Below, in pieces: positions 1 through 6,187 of a stretch of DNA of 6,228 nt. Position numbers and translations under genes: made by a program. Below the pieces are notes generated by a model that had not been told where the DNA came from, did no database searches, and saw nothing but the letters and a program-made list of their open reading frames with translations. Within the stretch, counting starts at the first letter, position 1. The number at the start of each line of letters is the position of its first letter. Origin of the DNA: Chloroflexota bacterium. Lineage in GTDB: Bacteria > Chloroflexota > Anaerolineae > UBA7937 > JACPPX01. The stretch spans positions 1 through 6,228 of the forward strand of contig JACPWV010000205.1 in assembly GCA_016196905.1 (NCBI GenBank), in the 5' to 3' direction.

Positions 1-290
1 CGCGTGCCGTCGATGGGATCCACCGCCACATCGACCTGGGGCGGGTTGCCATTGCCGATCCGCTCGCCGTTGTAGAGCATGGGTGCCTGATCCTTCTCCC
101 CTTCTCCGATGACAATGGTCCCGTCCATGTCCACCGTGTTGAGGACCAGACGCATGGCATCCACCGCGGCCTGATCCCCGGCGTTTCTGTTACCTAGGCC
201 CATCCAGCGGCCGGCGGCCAGGGCGGCGGCCTCGGTGACCCGCACCAGTTCCAGAGCAAGGTTGCGATCGGGCTTCTCTGCGGGTGCCAT
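1..290 (-). CDS. glpX: Class II fructose-1,6-bisphosphatase (GlpX), N-terminal 96 residues, truncated by the window edge
   Basis: This cytosolic enzyme hydrolyses fructose-1,6-bisphosphate to fructose-6-phosphate in gluconeogenesis. I translated the minus strand from the ATG at 290. The 96 visible residues follow GlpX closely: [19 protein letters not shown] (11-29), the [14 protein letters not shown] region (34-47), [18 protein letters not shown] (56-73) and [11 protein letters not shown] (86-96). The last contains the metal/phosphate-binding signature DPIDGT of the lithium-sensitive phosphatase fold; as I recall it, E. coli GlpX has DPIEGT at this place. The start is supported by GGAGG four bases upstream and by a promoter that places the transcription start about 19 nt before the ATG. 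The gene follows the four-gene operon on the same strand. Its own promoter and housekeeping role suggest it is functionally separate. The remaining roughly two thirds of the protein lie outside the window. Confidence 0.93.
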   Translation of the reverse strand, partial: MAPAEKPDRNLALELVRVTEAAALAAGRWMGLGNRNAGDQAAVDAMRLVLNTVDMDGTIVIGEGEKDQAPMLYNGERIGNGNPPQVDVAVDPIDGT

Positions 291-315
291 CACCCCTCCG
301 GAATGCCGCCTGGCT

Positions 316-344
316 ATTCTAGCATGCCCGGGCGACGCTGACAA
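316..344 (-). promoter_or_regulatory. Sigma70-type promoter of glpX with extended -10
   Basis: Read on the minus strand, this is TTGTCA (344-339), a 17-nt spacer, then TAGAAT (321-316). Each hexamer matches the consensus at 5 of 6 positions. TGC directly precedes the -10 box, giving an extended -10 (TGn) motif. The expected start of transcription is near 309, leaving a short leader of about 19 nt that contains GGAGG just before the glpX ATG at 290. The promoter lies in the 101-nt gap between the end of the lipoprotein gene and glpX. It would let glpX be expressed independently of the upstream operon. Confidence 0.7.
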
Positions 345-391
345 AGCCGAGCGGGCCAACTCGATCGCTGCTGGGGGTTCGCAACCGGGGG

Positions 392-1381
392 CTACATCGT
401 TTCGATGGGCAGCGGCGTGGCCAGATACGACCCGCTCTCAACCGCTGCAAAAATCTCCACCAACGGCCGGCCGGCCCACGCCTCGGGAATGGGCAGGCCG
501 AGCGCGTATAGCACGGTTGCTGCCGTATCCATGATGCTGAGCGAGACCTCGATCTGGTAACCCTCTCGAACGCCCGGGCCGTGGGCGATCCAGGGGATAG
601 TTATTTCCTCGGGGCTATCGCTGCCGTGGCTGAAAAAGTGCCCGCCATGATCGGCGCTGACGATGATAAGGGTGTCATCGAGAAGATCTGACTGGGCCAA
701 GGCCTCGAGCAATCGGCCGATGGCCGCATCCACCCGGGCCACCGCCTCCAATTGAGCCGTGGACATCCAGCCGGAGCGATGCCCCGCCTCGTCCACATCA
801 GCGAAGTGAAGGATGAGCAGATTCGGCCGCGCCTCGACCAGGTAGCTCATGGCTGCTTGGGCGACGGTGTCCGCATCCGATCCGGGGAAGTCAAAATGAT
901 CCACACAGCCAGGTGGGGCCAGTTGCTCCAGCTTGCGCTTGCCAACGATGAAGCCTACCTCTAAACCTGCACCGTTGGCCACCGACAGTATGGTCGGCAC
1001 GCGGATGAAGCCGCGCTGGGGCTGCCAATCGTTCCACACGATCTGGTGGATATCTGGAGGCTGCCCGGAGAGCATCGAGGCGTGGGCGGGCAGCGTAGAG
1101 CTGGGCAGCACCGTCTGAGCGGACCAGCTGTGTACGCCGTTCCTCCACAGCCTGTCCAGCTGAGGTGTCTCAGCCTGGAGGAGGGCGTCGGGGCGCAGTC
1201 CATCGACACTGATCAGGAGCACACGTTGGAATTGAGGTAGCCCTCTGGGAGTGGGTATCGCGGTGGAGGTCGGTGAGGGGGCAGGCATCGCGGTAGGGGC
1301 CGGCGTCGCTGCCGGCCCCCCGCTGGACGGGGTCGAACACGCCGCGCTCAAAATAATGGCGATCCAAAATGGAGATCTCAT
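392..1381 (-). CDS. Exported lipoprotein phosphodiesterase/phosphatase, alkaline-phosphatase superfamily (type I phosphodiesterase/nucleotide pyrophosphatase-like)
   Basis: This is a 329-residue, probably membrane-anchored extracytoplasmic metalloenzyme that cleaves phosphate mono- or diesters; the substrate is unknown. A short signal peptide ([10 protein letters not shown]) ends at Cys15 (LSAAC; Ser at -3 is a weaker lipobox than usual). A Pro/Thr/Ala-rich linker follows (about 17-46). The catalytic fold runs from about 52 to 312. Visible motifs are [10 protein letters not shown] (metal ligand Asp60), [12 protein letters not shown] (nucleophile Thr96), DEAGH (Asp197, His201), SADHGG (Asp244, His245) and SHGSD (His252). 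This is a full set of the two-metal ligands known from nucleotide pyrophosphatase/phosphodiesterases. The ATG start overlaps the stop of the acetyltransferase gene as ATGA. It has no strong Shine-Dalgarno sequence, which suggests translational coupling. The frame stays open upstream, but that part reads antisense-like arginine/glycine-rich residues within the acetyltransferase gene and lacks the signal peptide at its N-terminus, so 1381 is preferred. Confidence 0.88.
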   Translation of the reverse strand: MRSPFWIAIILSAACSTPSSGGPAATPAPTAMPAPSPTSTAIPTPRGLPQFQRVLLISVDGLRPDALLQAETPQLDRLWRNGVHSWSAQTVLPSSTLPAHASMLSGQPPDIHQIVWNDWQPQRGFIRVPTILSVANGAGLEVGFIVGKRKLEQLAPPGCVDHFDFPGSDADTVAQAAMSYLVEARPNLLILHFADVDEAGHRSGWMSTAQLEAVARVDAAIGRLLEALAQSDLLDDTLIIVSADHGGHFFSHGSDSPEEITIPWIAHGPGVREGYQIEVSLSIMDTAATVLYALGLPIPEAWAGRPLVEIFAAVESGSYLATPLPIETM

Positions 1382-1914
1382 CCGCGCAGCTCTTGAGCGA
1401 AGAAGAGGGCGATGTCCTGATTGGCGTAGTAACGATCGTGGTAGCCGCAGAAGACGAAGCCGTGCTTCTGAAAGAAGGAGATAGCCGGGTGGTTCTTGGT
1501 CTGGGTCTCCAGCACGATCTGGCGCAGCCTCTTCTCCTCCGCCCAGCGCTGGGCCGCCTTGAGCAGGGCGCTGCCCAGGCCCTGTCGGCGCAACTCCTTG
1601 GCCACCACCACGCTGTTGATCCAGCCGGTCCGGTTCCATGGATGGATCTCCAAGTCCAGGTAGCCCTGAACCAGGCTGCCCTCCTCGGCCACCAGCAGAC
1701 GGTTGCGCCGCTCCCAACTCTCTAACAGAGACTCCGGCTGGCGAGGGTAGGCCACTCGCATGGGACGGGGCAGGCGCACGGTGCGAAAAGAGACGCTCTG
1801 GACTGCTGCGCCGGCCTCCTCGATCTGCATCTGCCAGACGTATTCCGTCTCGTAGGAGCCATCCAGGGCCAGGCAGCGGTTGAGGTCCGCCTGCTCTGCG
1901 TTGCGCACGATCAT
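1378..1914 (-). CDS. GNAT-family N-acetyltransferase
   Basis: This 178-residue protein has the GCN5-related acetyltransferase fold and transfers acetyl from acetyl-CoA to an amine of unknown identity. The C-terminal half carries the family core: the strand NSVVVAKEL (100-108), the acetyl-CoA pyrophosphate loop RRQGLG (109-114) followed by helix SALLKAAQRWAEE (115-127), LETQTKNHPAISFFQKHGF (135-153) and a terminal YYANQDIALFF stretch (162-172). The LETQ...N...A..F....GF pattern resembles streptothricin-acetyltransferase-like and RimI-like members, but this does not fix the substrate. Residues 1-80 are less conserved and probably form the acceptor side. The start ATG lies 2 nt after the DUF58 stop, with GGGAG ten bases upstream. 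The stop overlaps the lipoprotein start (ATGA). It is cytosolic, with no signal peptide. A GNAT gene is not the standard partner of MoxR-DUF58. Confidence 0.9.
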   Translation of the reverse strand: MIVRNAEQADLNRCLALDGSYETEYVWQMQIEEAGAAVQSVSFRTVRLPRPMRVAYPRQPESLLESWERRNRLLVAEEGSLVQGYLDLEIHPWNRTGWINSVVVAKELRRQGLGSALLKAAQRWAEEKRLRQIVLETQTKNHPAISFFQKHGFVFCGYHDRYYANQDIALFFAQELRG

Positions 1915-1916
1915 CG

Positions 1917-3212
1917 CTATTTTTCTCCCACGCCGGCCTGGGCTACCGGTTCGATGAGGGGCTGGCTGAGGGCTGGGGCCAGCTGATCCCCGCACTTGAC
2001 TAAGTAGGTGGGGAGATTGGCGGCGGCAAGCGCCCCTAGGATGCGGAGCGAGCTGGGGGCAGACCCGAAGGTCCCCGGCTCGATGTAGATGACGATACAG
2101 GCTGCTCGCCCGCCCAGGTGGCGCAGCGCCCCTACCCACGCTTCGGCCGTGGAAGAGGTGATCACCAGTGTGGTGGTTCCCACGAAACGCGATGCCTCGG
2201 CGGACAAAACCTCGGCCAGGGGCGTTTCGCCATCGGCGCGGATCACGGCCAATGTCTCCAGGATCTTTGCCAAGGGGCGCTCGCCGCGATCCACCGGCAA
2301 CACCTCGCGCCGGGCGCCCCAGGCGATGAGGCCCACACCGCGTCCCAGGCCCACTTGCTGGCGGGCTAAGGAGGCGGCCAAGGTTACCGCGTACTCCTCC
2401 GTGGAGGGAGGCAGGGGGATGATCTGCCGGCGCATCCATCCCGGGTCCGTGGGGGCGGGTTCATCCGCAGGCGAATCCTCCCGCGGGGCGACCACATGGG
2501 ATGCCTCCTCGAAATCGAGCACGATCCAGACATCGGCCAAGGGGTCCTGTTCGAATTCCTTGGAGAGCAACCGGCCCGTGCGCGCCACCGAGGGCCAGTG
2601 GATGCGGTTGAGGCTGTCCCCCGGGTGGTATTCGCGGACTCCGGAGGCGTTGGGGGTGATCTCCTGGGTTCGGCGTCGAAGCGTTGCCCCCCCGAGGAAC
2701 GGGCCGCGCGGCAGGGCCAGCGGGGGGAGCTCCAGCGTAGCGGGGTACACCACCAGGGGGGCCACCGCCGGGAAGCGGCGCCTGGCCTCGAAGAAGCCCA
2801 GTGGGTCTCGGCTGGTGAGCAACACCGGGCCCAGGCGGTACTGGCCGCGGCGGCGAGGCACGCTCTCGACCCCCCAGCTCAGCTCCTGTCCCGGGCCCAA
2901 GTAGCTGATGATCCGACTGGCTCGGTGCCCACCCAGATCCGATTCGTCCACGATCTCCAGCCAGAATTTGGGGAGCCGACTGCGGTTGCGCAAAAACAGC
3001 CGATCCTCCACCTTCCCGCCCACTTGAGCCCGCGGCGAGCGGAGATCTCGTTCGATCTCCAGGCCGCGCAGGTTTACCCAGACCCACAGCGCACCCAGTG
3101 CGGAGCTAGCCATCAGCACGAAGGCCAGGCGGTAGAGGAACTCGGCCCCGGTGATCAGTGCGGGAAGGAGTGCGACCAGAAGGAGGAGGGGCCAGGGCCC
3201 GCGGATGCGCAC
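1917..3212 (-). CDS. DUF58 domain-containing membrane protein, MoxR partner
   Basis: This 431-residue protein has two N-terminal membrane helices (about 7-22 and 28-48), a beta-rich middle region (about 52-165) and the DUF58 hallmark at 191-221: GVREYHPGDSLNRIHW followed by PSVARTGRLLSKEFE. The C-terminal part (about 228-410) resembles a von Willebrand A-like fold: VWIVLDFEE (228-236), the STEEYAVTLAASLARQQ helix (270-286), GVGLIAWG (292-299) and LVITSS (349-354). The usual vWA metal site DxSxS is not present; the sequence is DFEEA. An acidic and proline-rich loop (about 240-268) separates the first strand from the helix. The family is typically encoded next to MoxR ATPases and is thought to work with them, but the biochemical role is not settled. 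The start is GTG, chosen because it lies 3 nt after the moxR stop and has GGAGGG ten bases upstream. The next in-frame Met (34) would remove the first membrane helix. Confidence 0.93.
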   Translation of the reverse strand: MRIRGPWPLLLLVALLPALITGAEFLYRLAFVLMASSALGALWVWVNLRGLEIERDLRSPRAQVGGKVEDRLFLRNRSRLPKFWLEIVDESDLGGHRASRIISYLGPGQELSWGVESVPRRRGQYRLGPVLLTSRDPLGFFEARRRFPAVAPLVVYPATLELPPLALPRGPFLGGATLRRRTQEITPNASGVREYHPGDSLNRIHWPSVARTGRLLSKEFEQDPLADVWIVLDFEEASHVVAPREDSPADEPAPTDPGWMRRQIIPLPPSTEEYAVTLAASLARQQVGLGRGVGLIAWGARREVLPVDRGERPLAKILETLAVIRADGETPLAEVLSAEASRFVGTTTLVITSSTAEAWVGALRHLGGRAACIVIYIEPGTFGSAPSSLRILGALAAANLPTYLVKCGDQLAPALSQPLIEPVAQAGVGEK

Positions 3213-3215
3213 AGG

Positions 3216-4199
3216 TCAGCGTCCCTCCAGACCGCTACCCCGTTGAGAGCGGGAGGGCACTGGCGCGCCCGGGACGATGACGGAGGCGAGGACCTCCTCG
3301 ATCACCCGCTGAGCGGCCACCTCGCGCAGCCGGGCCGAGGGATGGATGATTAGGCGATGAGCCAGGGTGGGCACGGCCAAGAGTTTCACATCGTCGGGGA
3401 TCAGGTACGAGCGGCCCAGCATCGCCGCCCGGGCTTGGCCGGCGCGATAGAGGGCCAGCGAGCCGCGGGGGCTGGCCCCCAGGTACACGTCGGGGTGCTG
3501 GCGAGTGGCGTTGGCCAAAGCCACCATGTACCCCTGGATGCCCTCATCCACATGAACCTCCTTGATGCGCTCCTGCATAGCCATCAGCTCCCGCACCTCA
3601 GCCACCTGGGCGATGGTCTCGATGGGATGCCTTTGCCGCTGCGCGATCAGGACGGCCTGCTCGTCGGCCGGGTTGGGGTAGCCCAGGGCCAAACGCATCA
3701 GGAAGCGATCCAGCTGAGCCTCGGGCAAGGGGAAGGTGCCCTCGTACTCGATGGGGTTTTGGGTGGCCAACACTATAAACGGCTCGGGCAGGCTGTGGGT
3801 CACGCCATCCACGGTGACCTGGCGCTCCTCCATGGCCTCCAAGAGGGCCGATTGGGTCTTGGGGGTGGCTCGGTTGATCTCGTCGGTGAGCACGATCTGA
3901 GCCATCACCGGCCCGGGACGAAAGCGAAACTCGCCGCTCTTTTGATCGTAGATGCTCACGCCGGTGATGTCGCTGGGGAGCATGTCCGGGGTGAACTGGA
4001 TACGCTTGAAGCTGCAGCCCAGCGATTTGGCCAGCGCCTTGGCCAGCATGGTCTTGCCCACCCCGGGCACGTCGTTGATCAGCACGTGTCCCCGACAGAG
4101 CAGAGCGATCAGGAGCAAGCGAATCTCGTTCTCTTTGCCGATGATCACTTGCCCCACATTACCCAAAATCCGATCCACAAAGGAGCGCACCTCGTCCAT
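3216..4199 (-). CDS. MoxR-family AAA+ ATPase
   Basis: This is a 327-residue cytosolic AAA+ ATPase of the MoxR family (AAA_3 class), known for chaperone-like roles such as helping mature metal-dependent enzyme complexes. The motifs are all present: Walker [10 protein letters not shown] (42-50, Lys49), the [12 protein letters not shown] insert (69-80), Walker [10 protein letters not shown] (102-110, Asp106/Glu107), sensor 1 [19 protein letters not shown] (144-162, Asn148), arginine finger in LDRF (Arg165), and sensor 2 [10 protein letters not shown] (241-250, Arg245). The residue before DVPG is Asn where Glu is common, a minor variation. The ATG at 4199 was chosen over an in-frame ATG ten codons upstream (4229). 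GGAGG lies four bases before 4199, and the mapped promoter would start transcription near 4213, downstream of the alternative start. It is the first gene of a four-gene operon; the next gene, DUF58, starts 3 nt after its stop. Confidence 0.95.
   Translation of the reverse strand: MDEVRSFVDRILGNVGQVIIGKENEIRLLLIALLCRGHVLINDVPGVGKTMLAKALAKSLGCSFKRIQFTPDMLPSDITGVSIYDQKSGEFRFRPGPVMAQIVLTDEINRATPKTQSALLEAMEERQVTVDGVTHSLPEPFIVLATQNPIEYEGTFPLPEAQLDRFLMRLALGYPNPADEQAVLIAQRQRHPIETIAQVAEVRELMAMQERIKEVHVDEGIQGYMVALANATRQHPDVYLGASPRGSLALYRAGQARAAMLGRSYLIPDDVKLLAVPTLAHRLIIHPSARLREVAAQRVIEEVLASVIVPGAPVPSRSQRGSGLEGR
3223..3228 (-). promoter_or_regulatory. Ribosome binding site that decides the GTG start of the DUF58 gene
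   Basis: GGAGGG on the minus strand lies within the last codons of the MoxR gene. It is ten bases before the GTG at 3212-3210, with the MoxR stop TGA at 3218-3216 in between. This supports GTG as the true start and suggests coupled translation of the two genes. Confidence 0.6.
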
Positions 4200-4203
4200 G
4201 GCG

Positions 4204-4208
4204 CCTCC
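4204..4208 (-). promoter_or_regulatory. Ribosome binding site of the MoxR gene
   Basis: GGAGG on the minus strand, four bases before the ATG at 4199. The spacing is short but the same as for glpX in this window. With the promoter position it selects 4199 rather than the in-frame ATG at 4229 as the start. Confidence 0.6.
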
Positions 4209-4219
4209 AGGTCCGAGGA

Positions 4220-4248
4220 AATATAACACCAGGCTATGCCTCTGTCAA
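4220..4248 (-). promoter_or_regulatory. Strong sigma70-type promoter of the MoxR-DUF58-GNAT-lipoprotein operon
   Basis: On the minus strand the -35 box is a perfect TTGACA (4248-4243). A 17-nt spacer ends in TGT, an extended -10 motif, and the -10 box is TATATT (4225-4220), 5 of 6 to consensus. The expected transcription start is near 4213, giving a leader of only about 14 nt before the MoxR ATG at 4199. This is the only good promoter seen upstream of the four close-packed minus-strand genes. Confidence 0.75.
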
Positions 4249-4294
4249 TTTCACCACGGAAGGACAGGAAAGGTTCAGAGCTTGCGTGAAACTG
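4246..4294. repeat. Imperfect inverted repeat touching both divergent -35 boxes, possible operator
   Basis: The left arm CAATTTCAC (4246-4254) and the right arm GTGAAACTG (4286-4294, reverse complement CAGTTTCAC) agree at 8 of 9 positions, with 31 nt between them. The left arm overlaps the last three bases of the operon -35 box; the right arm overlaps the last two bases of the -35 box of the divergent gene. The arm centres are 40 bp apart, close to four helical turns, so a dimeric or looping regulator could contact both on one face. A match of this quality can occur by chance in a region of this size. The placement is the main argument. Confidence 0.3.
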
Positions 4295-4310
4295 GCCCCG
4301 GCTCTATAAT
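4282..4310 (+). promoter_or_regulatory. Sigma70-type promoter of the divergent 588-residue membrane enzyme
   Basis: The -10 box is a perfect TATAAT (4305-4310). A 17-nt spacer separates it from TTGCGT (4282-4287), a weak -35 box in which only TTG matches the consensus. Transcription should start near 4317, about 20 nt before the ATG at 4337. The leader contains GGGGG (4325-4329), seven bases before the start codon, as a modest ribosome binding site. The weak -35 compared with the divergent operon promoter suggests lower expression or a need for an activator. Confidence 0.65.
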
Positions 4311-4336
4311 GCAGGGGTCTTAGCGGGGGCGACCCG

Positions 4337-6103
4337 ATGCGACGCAGAATTACCTCATCTCTGTTCTACGTCTTGATCGCCATCTTGCTGGCCCTGACCG
4401 GCTACACAGCCATGGGTTTAACCGAATACAGCTTCGCGCAGGTGACCGAGTATCGCAGCCCCTTTGTGGGCGGGCTGCCCAGCGGCGAAGTGCGCACGCC
4501 CATCGCCTCGCGGGTGGTGATTGTGCTCATCGATGGGCTGCGGGCGGATGCTGCCCTAGATCCGAACAAGATGGCCATCCTGAACGCCCTAGGCCAACGC
4601 GGGGCCAACATCGTGGCACGGACCGGCCTGCCCTCTTTGTCCCTTCCTGGCTGGACTGTGCTCTTGACGGGCGCCCCACAGGAGATCCACGAGGTGACCA
4701 CCAACTTCTATGAAGGGGTTGTTCCGGTGGATAACCTCTTCGCCCAGGCGCGCCGCGCCGGGCTGAGCGTGGGTTTGGTGGGGACCGAGAGCTGGGAGCA
4801 ACTCTACGGCCCGTGGATCGACGATCTACGGGTGACCATCAGCCCCTCGGGATACGAAAATGAGCGCGCCATCCACGCGGCCGATGAGCGCTTGGTGGAA
4901 GCAGCCCTACAGGCCCTGGATGCACCTGCCCAGGTGATGTTGATCTACTTCCTCGGCCCCGACGCCTTCGGCCACGGCTTCGGCGCCGCCAGCCAAGAAT
5001 ATGAGCAGGATGTGCGGATCATCGATAGCTACCTGGGTCGCGTCCTGGAGAAGATCGATTTAGAGACCACCACCCTGATCATCACCAGCGATCACGGCCA
5101 CCTGGATCGGGGCGGACACGGAGGCGACGAGCCGGAGGTGACCCGGGTGCCTTTGGTCTTGGTGGGGGCTGGGATCCGCTCCGGGGCGTCCCGCTTCGAG
5201 GTGAGCCAGATGGACATCGCGCCGACCCTCGCGGTGCTCTCGGGGCTGCCCCTTCCCACCCACAACCAGGGGCGACCCCTGTTCGAGGTGCTGGATGTGG
5301 AGCCCGAATTGCGAGCCCAGCGCAAACTGGATTGGGCTCGGCAGCAGGCCGAGTTCACTGATTGGTACATCCGCCGAGTAGGCGGCCGACAGGTCTCGCA
5401 AGAGGGCCTGGCCCGAGCCCAGTCTTCCCTAGACCAGGGCAGCTACGAGATCGCCTCGCAGCGGGCCGACGAGTACGTGGCCCAATTGGCAGTGACCCGC
5501 GACTCGGTTCGCAACCTGCGGCTCAACCGCGAACGGTTTCTCCGCCTGGCCATCGGCCTGGTCGTGGGTCTCCTGCCTCTGTTCTACCTGCTGCGTTATC
5601 CCCGCAAGGATGGGTTAGTGGGGCCGCTGATTGCCGCGCTGGTCTACTTCTTCGTCTACAATGTCATCTACTTTGGACTGCACCGCTTCGGCTATTCGCT
5701 GAGCGTCTACAATACCGAGGACCAGCTATTGCCCTTCTTCAACAACCGCCTGATGGAGGCGGCCGGCGGGGCTCTGCTGGCTGGCGCCCTAGTGGGGCTG
5801 TCGCGGCGCGGCGACCTGGCCTCGGCGGCGGTGGGCGCTCTGCACACAGCCTTCCTGATTGCCTACGGGTTGGTTCTGCAGATCCTGATTTTTTACGTGC
5901 TGTGGGACTTTCAGTTTTCTTGGTACCTGCCTGACCTGACCCTGGGCTTCAAGTATTACCTGGATCTCTTGCAGCTGGTAGCGGTGGGACTCACCGCCCC
6001 TTTACTGCCCGTCCTGGCGGTGGGCATCGCCCTGGTGGCTCGAGCGCTGGGGGCGCTGCGTGCGACGCGTCGCCGCCGCCCAGTAGAGCTCGAAGAACTT
6101 TAA
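4337..6103 (+). CDS. Membrane-bound alkaline-phosphatase-superfamily enzyme with five C-terminal membrane helices
   Basis: This 588-residue protein has an N-terminal anchor (about 9-27, preceded by MRRR), an extracytoplasmic alkaline-phosphatase-type domain (about 58-320), a charged helical stalk (about 322-400), and five predicted membrane helices (about 401-419, 428-447, 472-488, 495-522, 541-569) ending in a basic tail (RATRRRR). Arginine/lysine-rich loops at 420-425 and 489-491 fit an inside/outside alternation that puts the enzyme domain outside. Metal-site motifs are complete: VLIDGLRAD (Asp66), LPSLSLPGW (Ser102 at the nucleophile position), GPDAFGH (Asp209, His213), SDHGH (Asp252, His253) and GGHGGDEP (His261). 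The nucleophile is Ser rather than Thr, and the His that usually follows (TxPxH) is Trp106. The order of parts recalls GPI ethanolamine-phosphate transferases, so a phosphodiesterase or phospho-headgroup transferase acting on lipids or envelope glycans is possible. The substrate is unknown. It is divergent from the MoxR operon. Confidence 0.9.
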   Translation: MRRRITSSLFYVLIAILLALTGYTAMGLTEYSFAQVTEYRSPFVGGLPSGEVRTPIASRVVIVLIDGLRADAALDPNKMAILNALGQRGANIVARTGLPSLSLPGWTVLLTGAPQEIHEVTTNFYEGVVPVDNLFAQARRAGLSVGLVGTESWEQLYGPWIDDLRVTISPSGYENERAIHAADERLVEAALQALDAPAQVMLIYFLGPDAFGHGFGAASQEYEQDVRIIDSYLGRVLEKIDLETTTLIITSDHGHLDRGGHGGDEPEVTRVPLVLVGAGIRSGASRFEVSQMDIAPTLAVLSGLPLPTHNQGRPLFEVLDVEPELRAQRKLDWARQQAEFTDWYIRRVGGRQVSQEGLARAQSSLDQGSYEIASQRADEYVAQLAVTRDSVRNLRLNRERFLRLAIGLVVGLLPLFYLLRYPRKDGLVGPLIAALVYFFVYNVIYFGLHRFGYSLSVYNTEDQLLPFFNNRLMEAAGGALLAGALVGLSRRGDLASAAVGALHTAFLIAYGLVLQILIFYVLWDFQFSWYLPDLTLGFKYYLDLLQLVAVGLTAPLLPVLAVGIALVARALGALRATRRRRPVELEEL

Positions 6104-6187
6104 TCCACTACCCGGACGTCCAATCTCAGGCTAGCTTCGCGCGAGCCCTGCGTTGATCGATTCGCCGGCCGAGGCTATCCGCGACTT

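Noticed and set aside
376..386. Small hairpin GGTT-CGC-AACC just after the lipoprotein stop, considered as a terminator.
   Set aside because: The stem is only four pairs and there is no T-tract on the minus strand.
1382..1717. N-terminal extension of the lipoprotein frame by 112 residues.
   Set aside because: It lies wholly inside the acetyltransferase gene in another frame, is Gly/Arg/Pro-rich shadow sequence, and would bury the lipoprotein signal peptide. The ATGA overlap start is better.
1915..2439. N-terminal extension of the acetyltransferase frame to 353 residues.
   Set aside because: The added part overlaps the DUF58 coding sequence, is Arg/His/Gly-rich shadow sequence, and the GNAT domain begins naturally at MIVRNAEQAD with a ribosome binding site.
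2089..4226. Long open frames on the plus strand opposite the MoxR and DUF58 genes (2089-2904, 2496-3353 and 3357-4226).
   Set aside because: They are antisense to clearly recognised genes, have no family motifs or signal peptides, show the low-complexity Arg/Gly/His/Gln composition expected of GC-rich antisense frames, and lack supported starts.
4258..4273. Purine-rich partial direct repeat GGAAGGACAGGAAAGG between the divergent promoters.
   Set aside because: It is short, imperfect and purine-biased, with no symmetrical placement relative to either promoter.
6129..6147. Hairpin GGCTAGC-TTCGC-GCGAGCC, 26 nt after the stop of the 588-residue enzyme, considered as a terminator.
   Set aside because: The stem has six pairs with one internal mismatch and no following T-tract. 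It could aid termination, but the sequence does not support the call.
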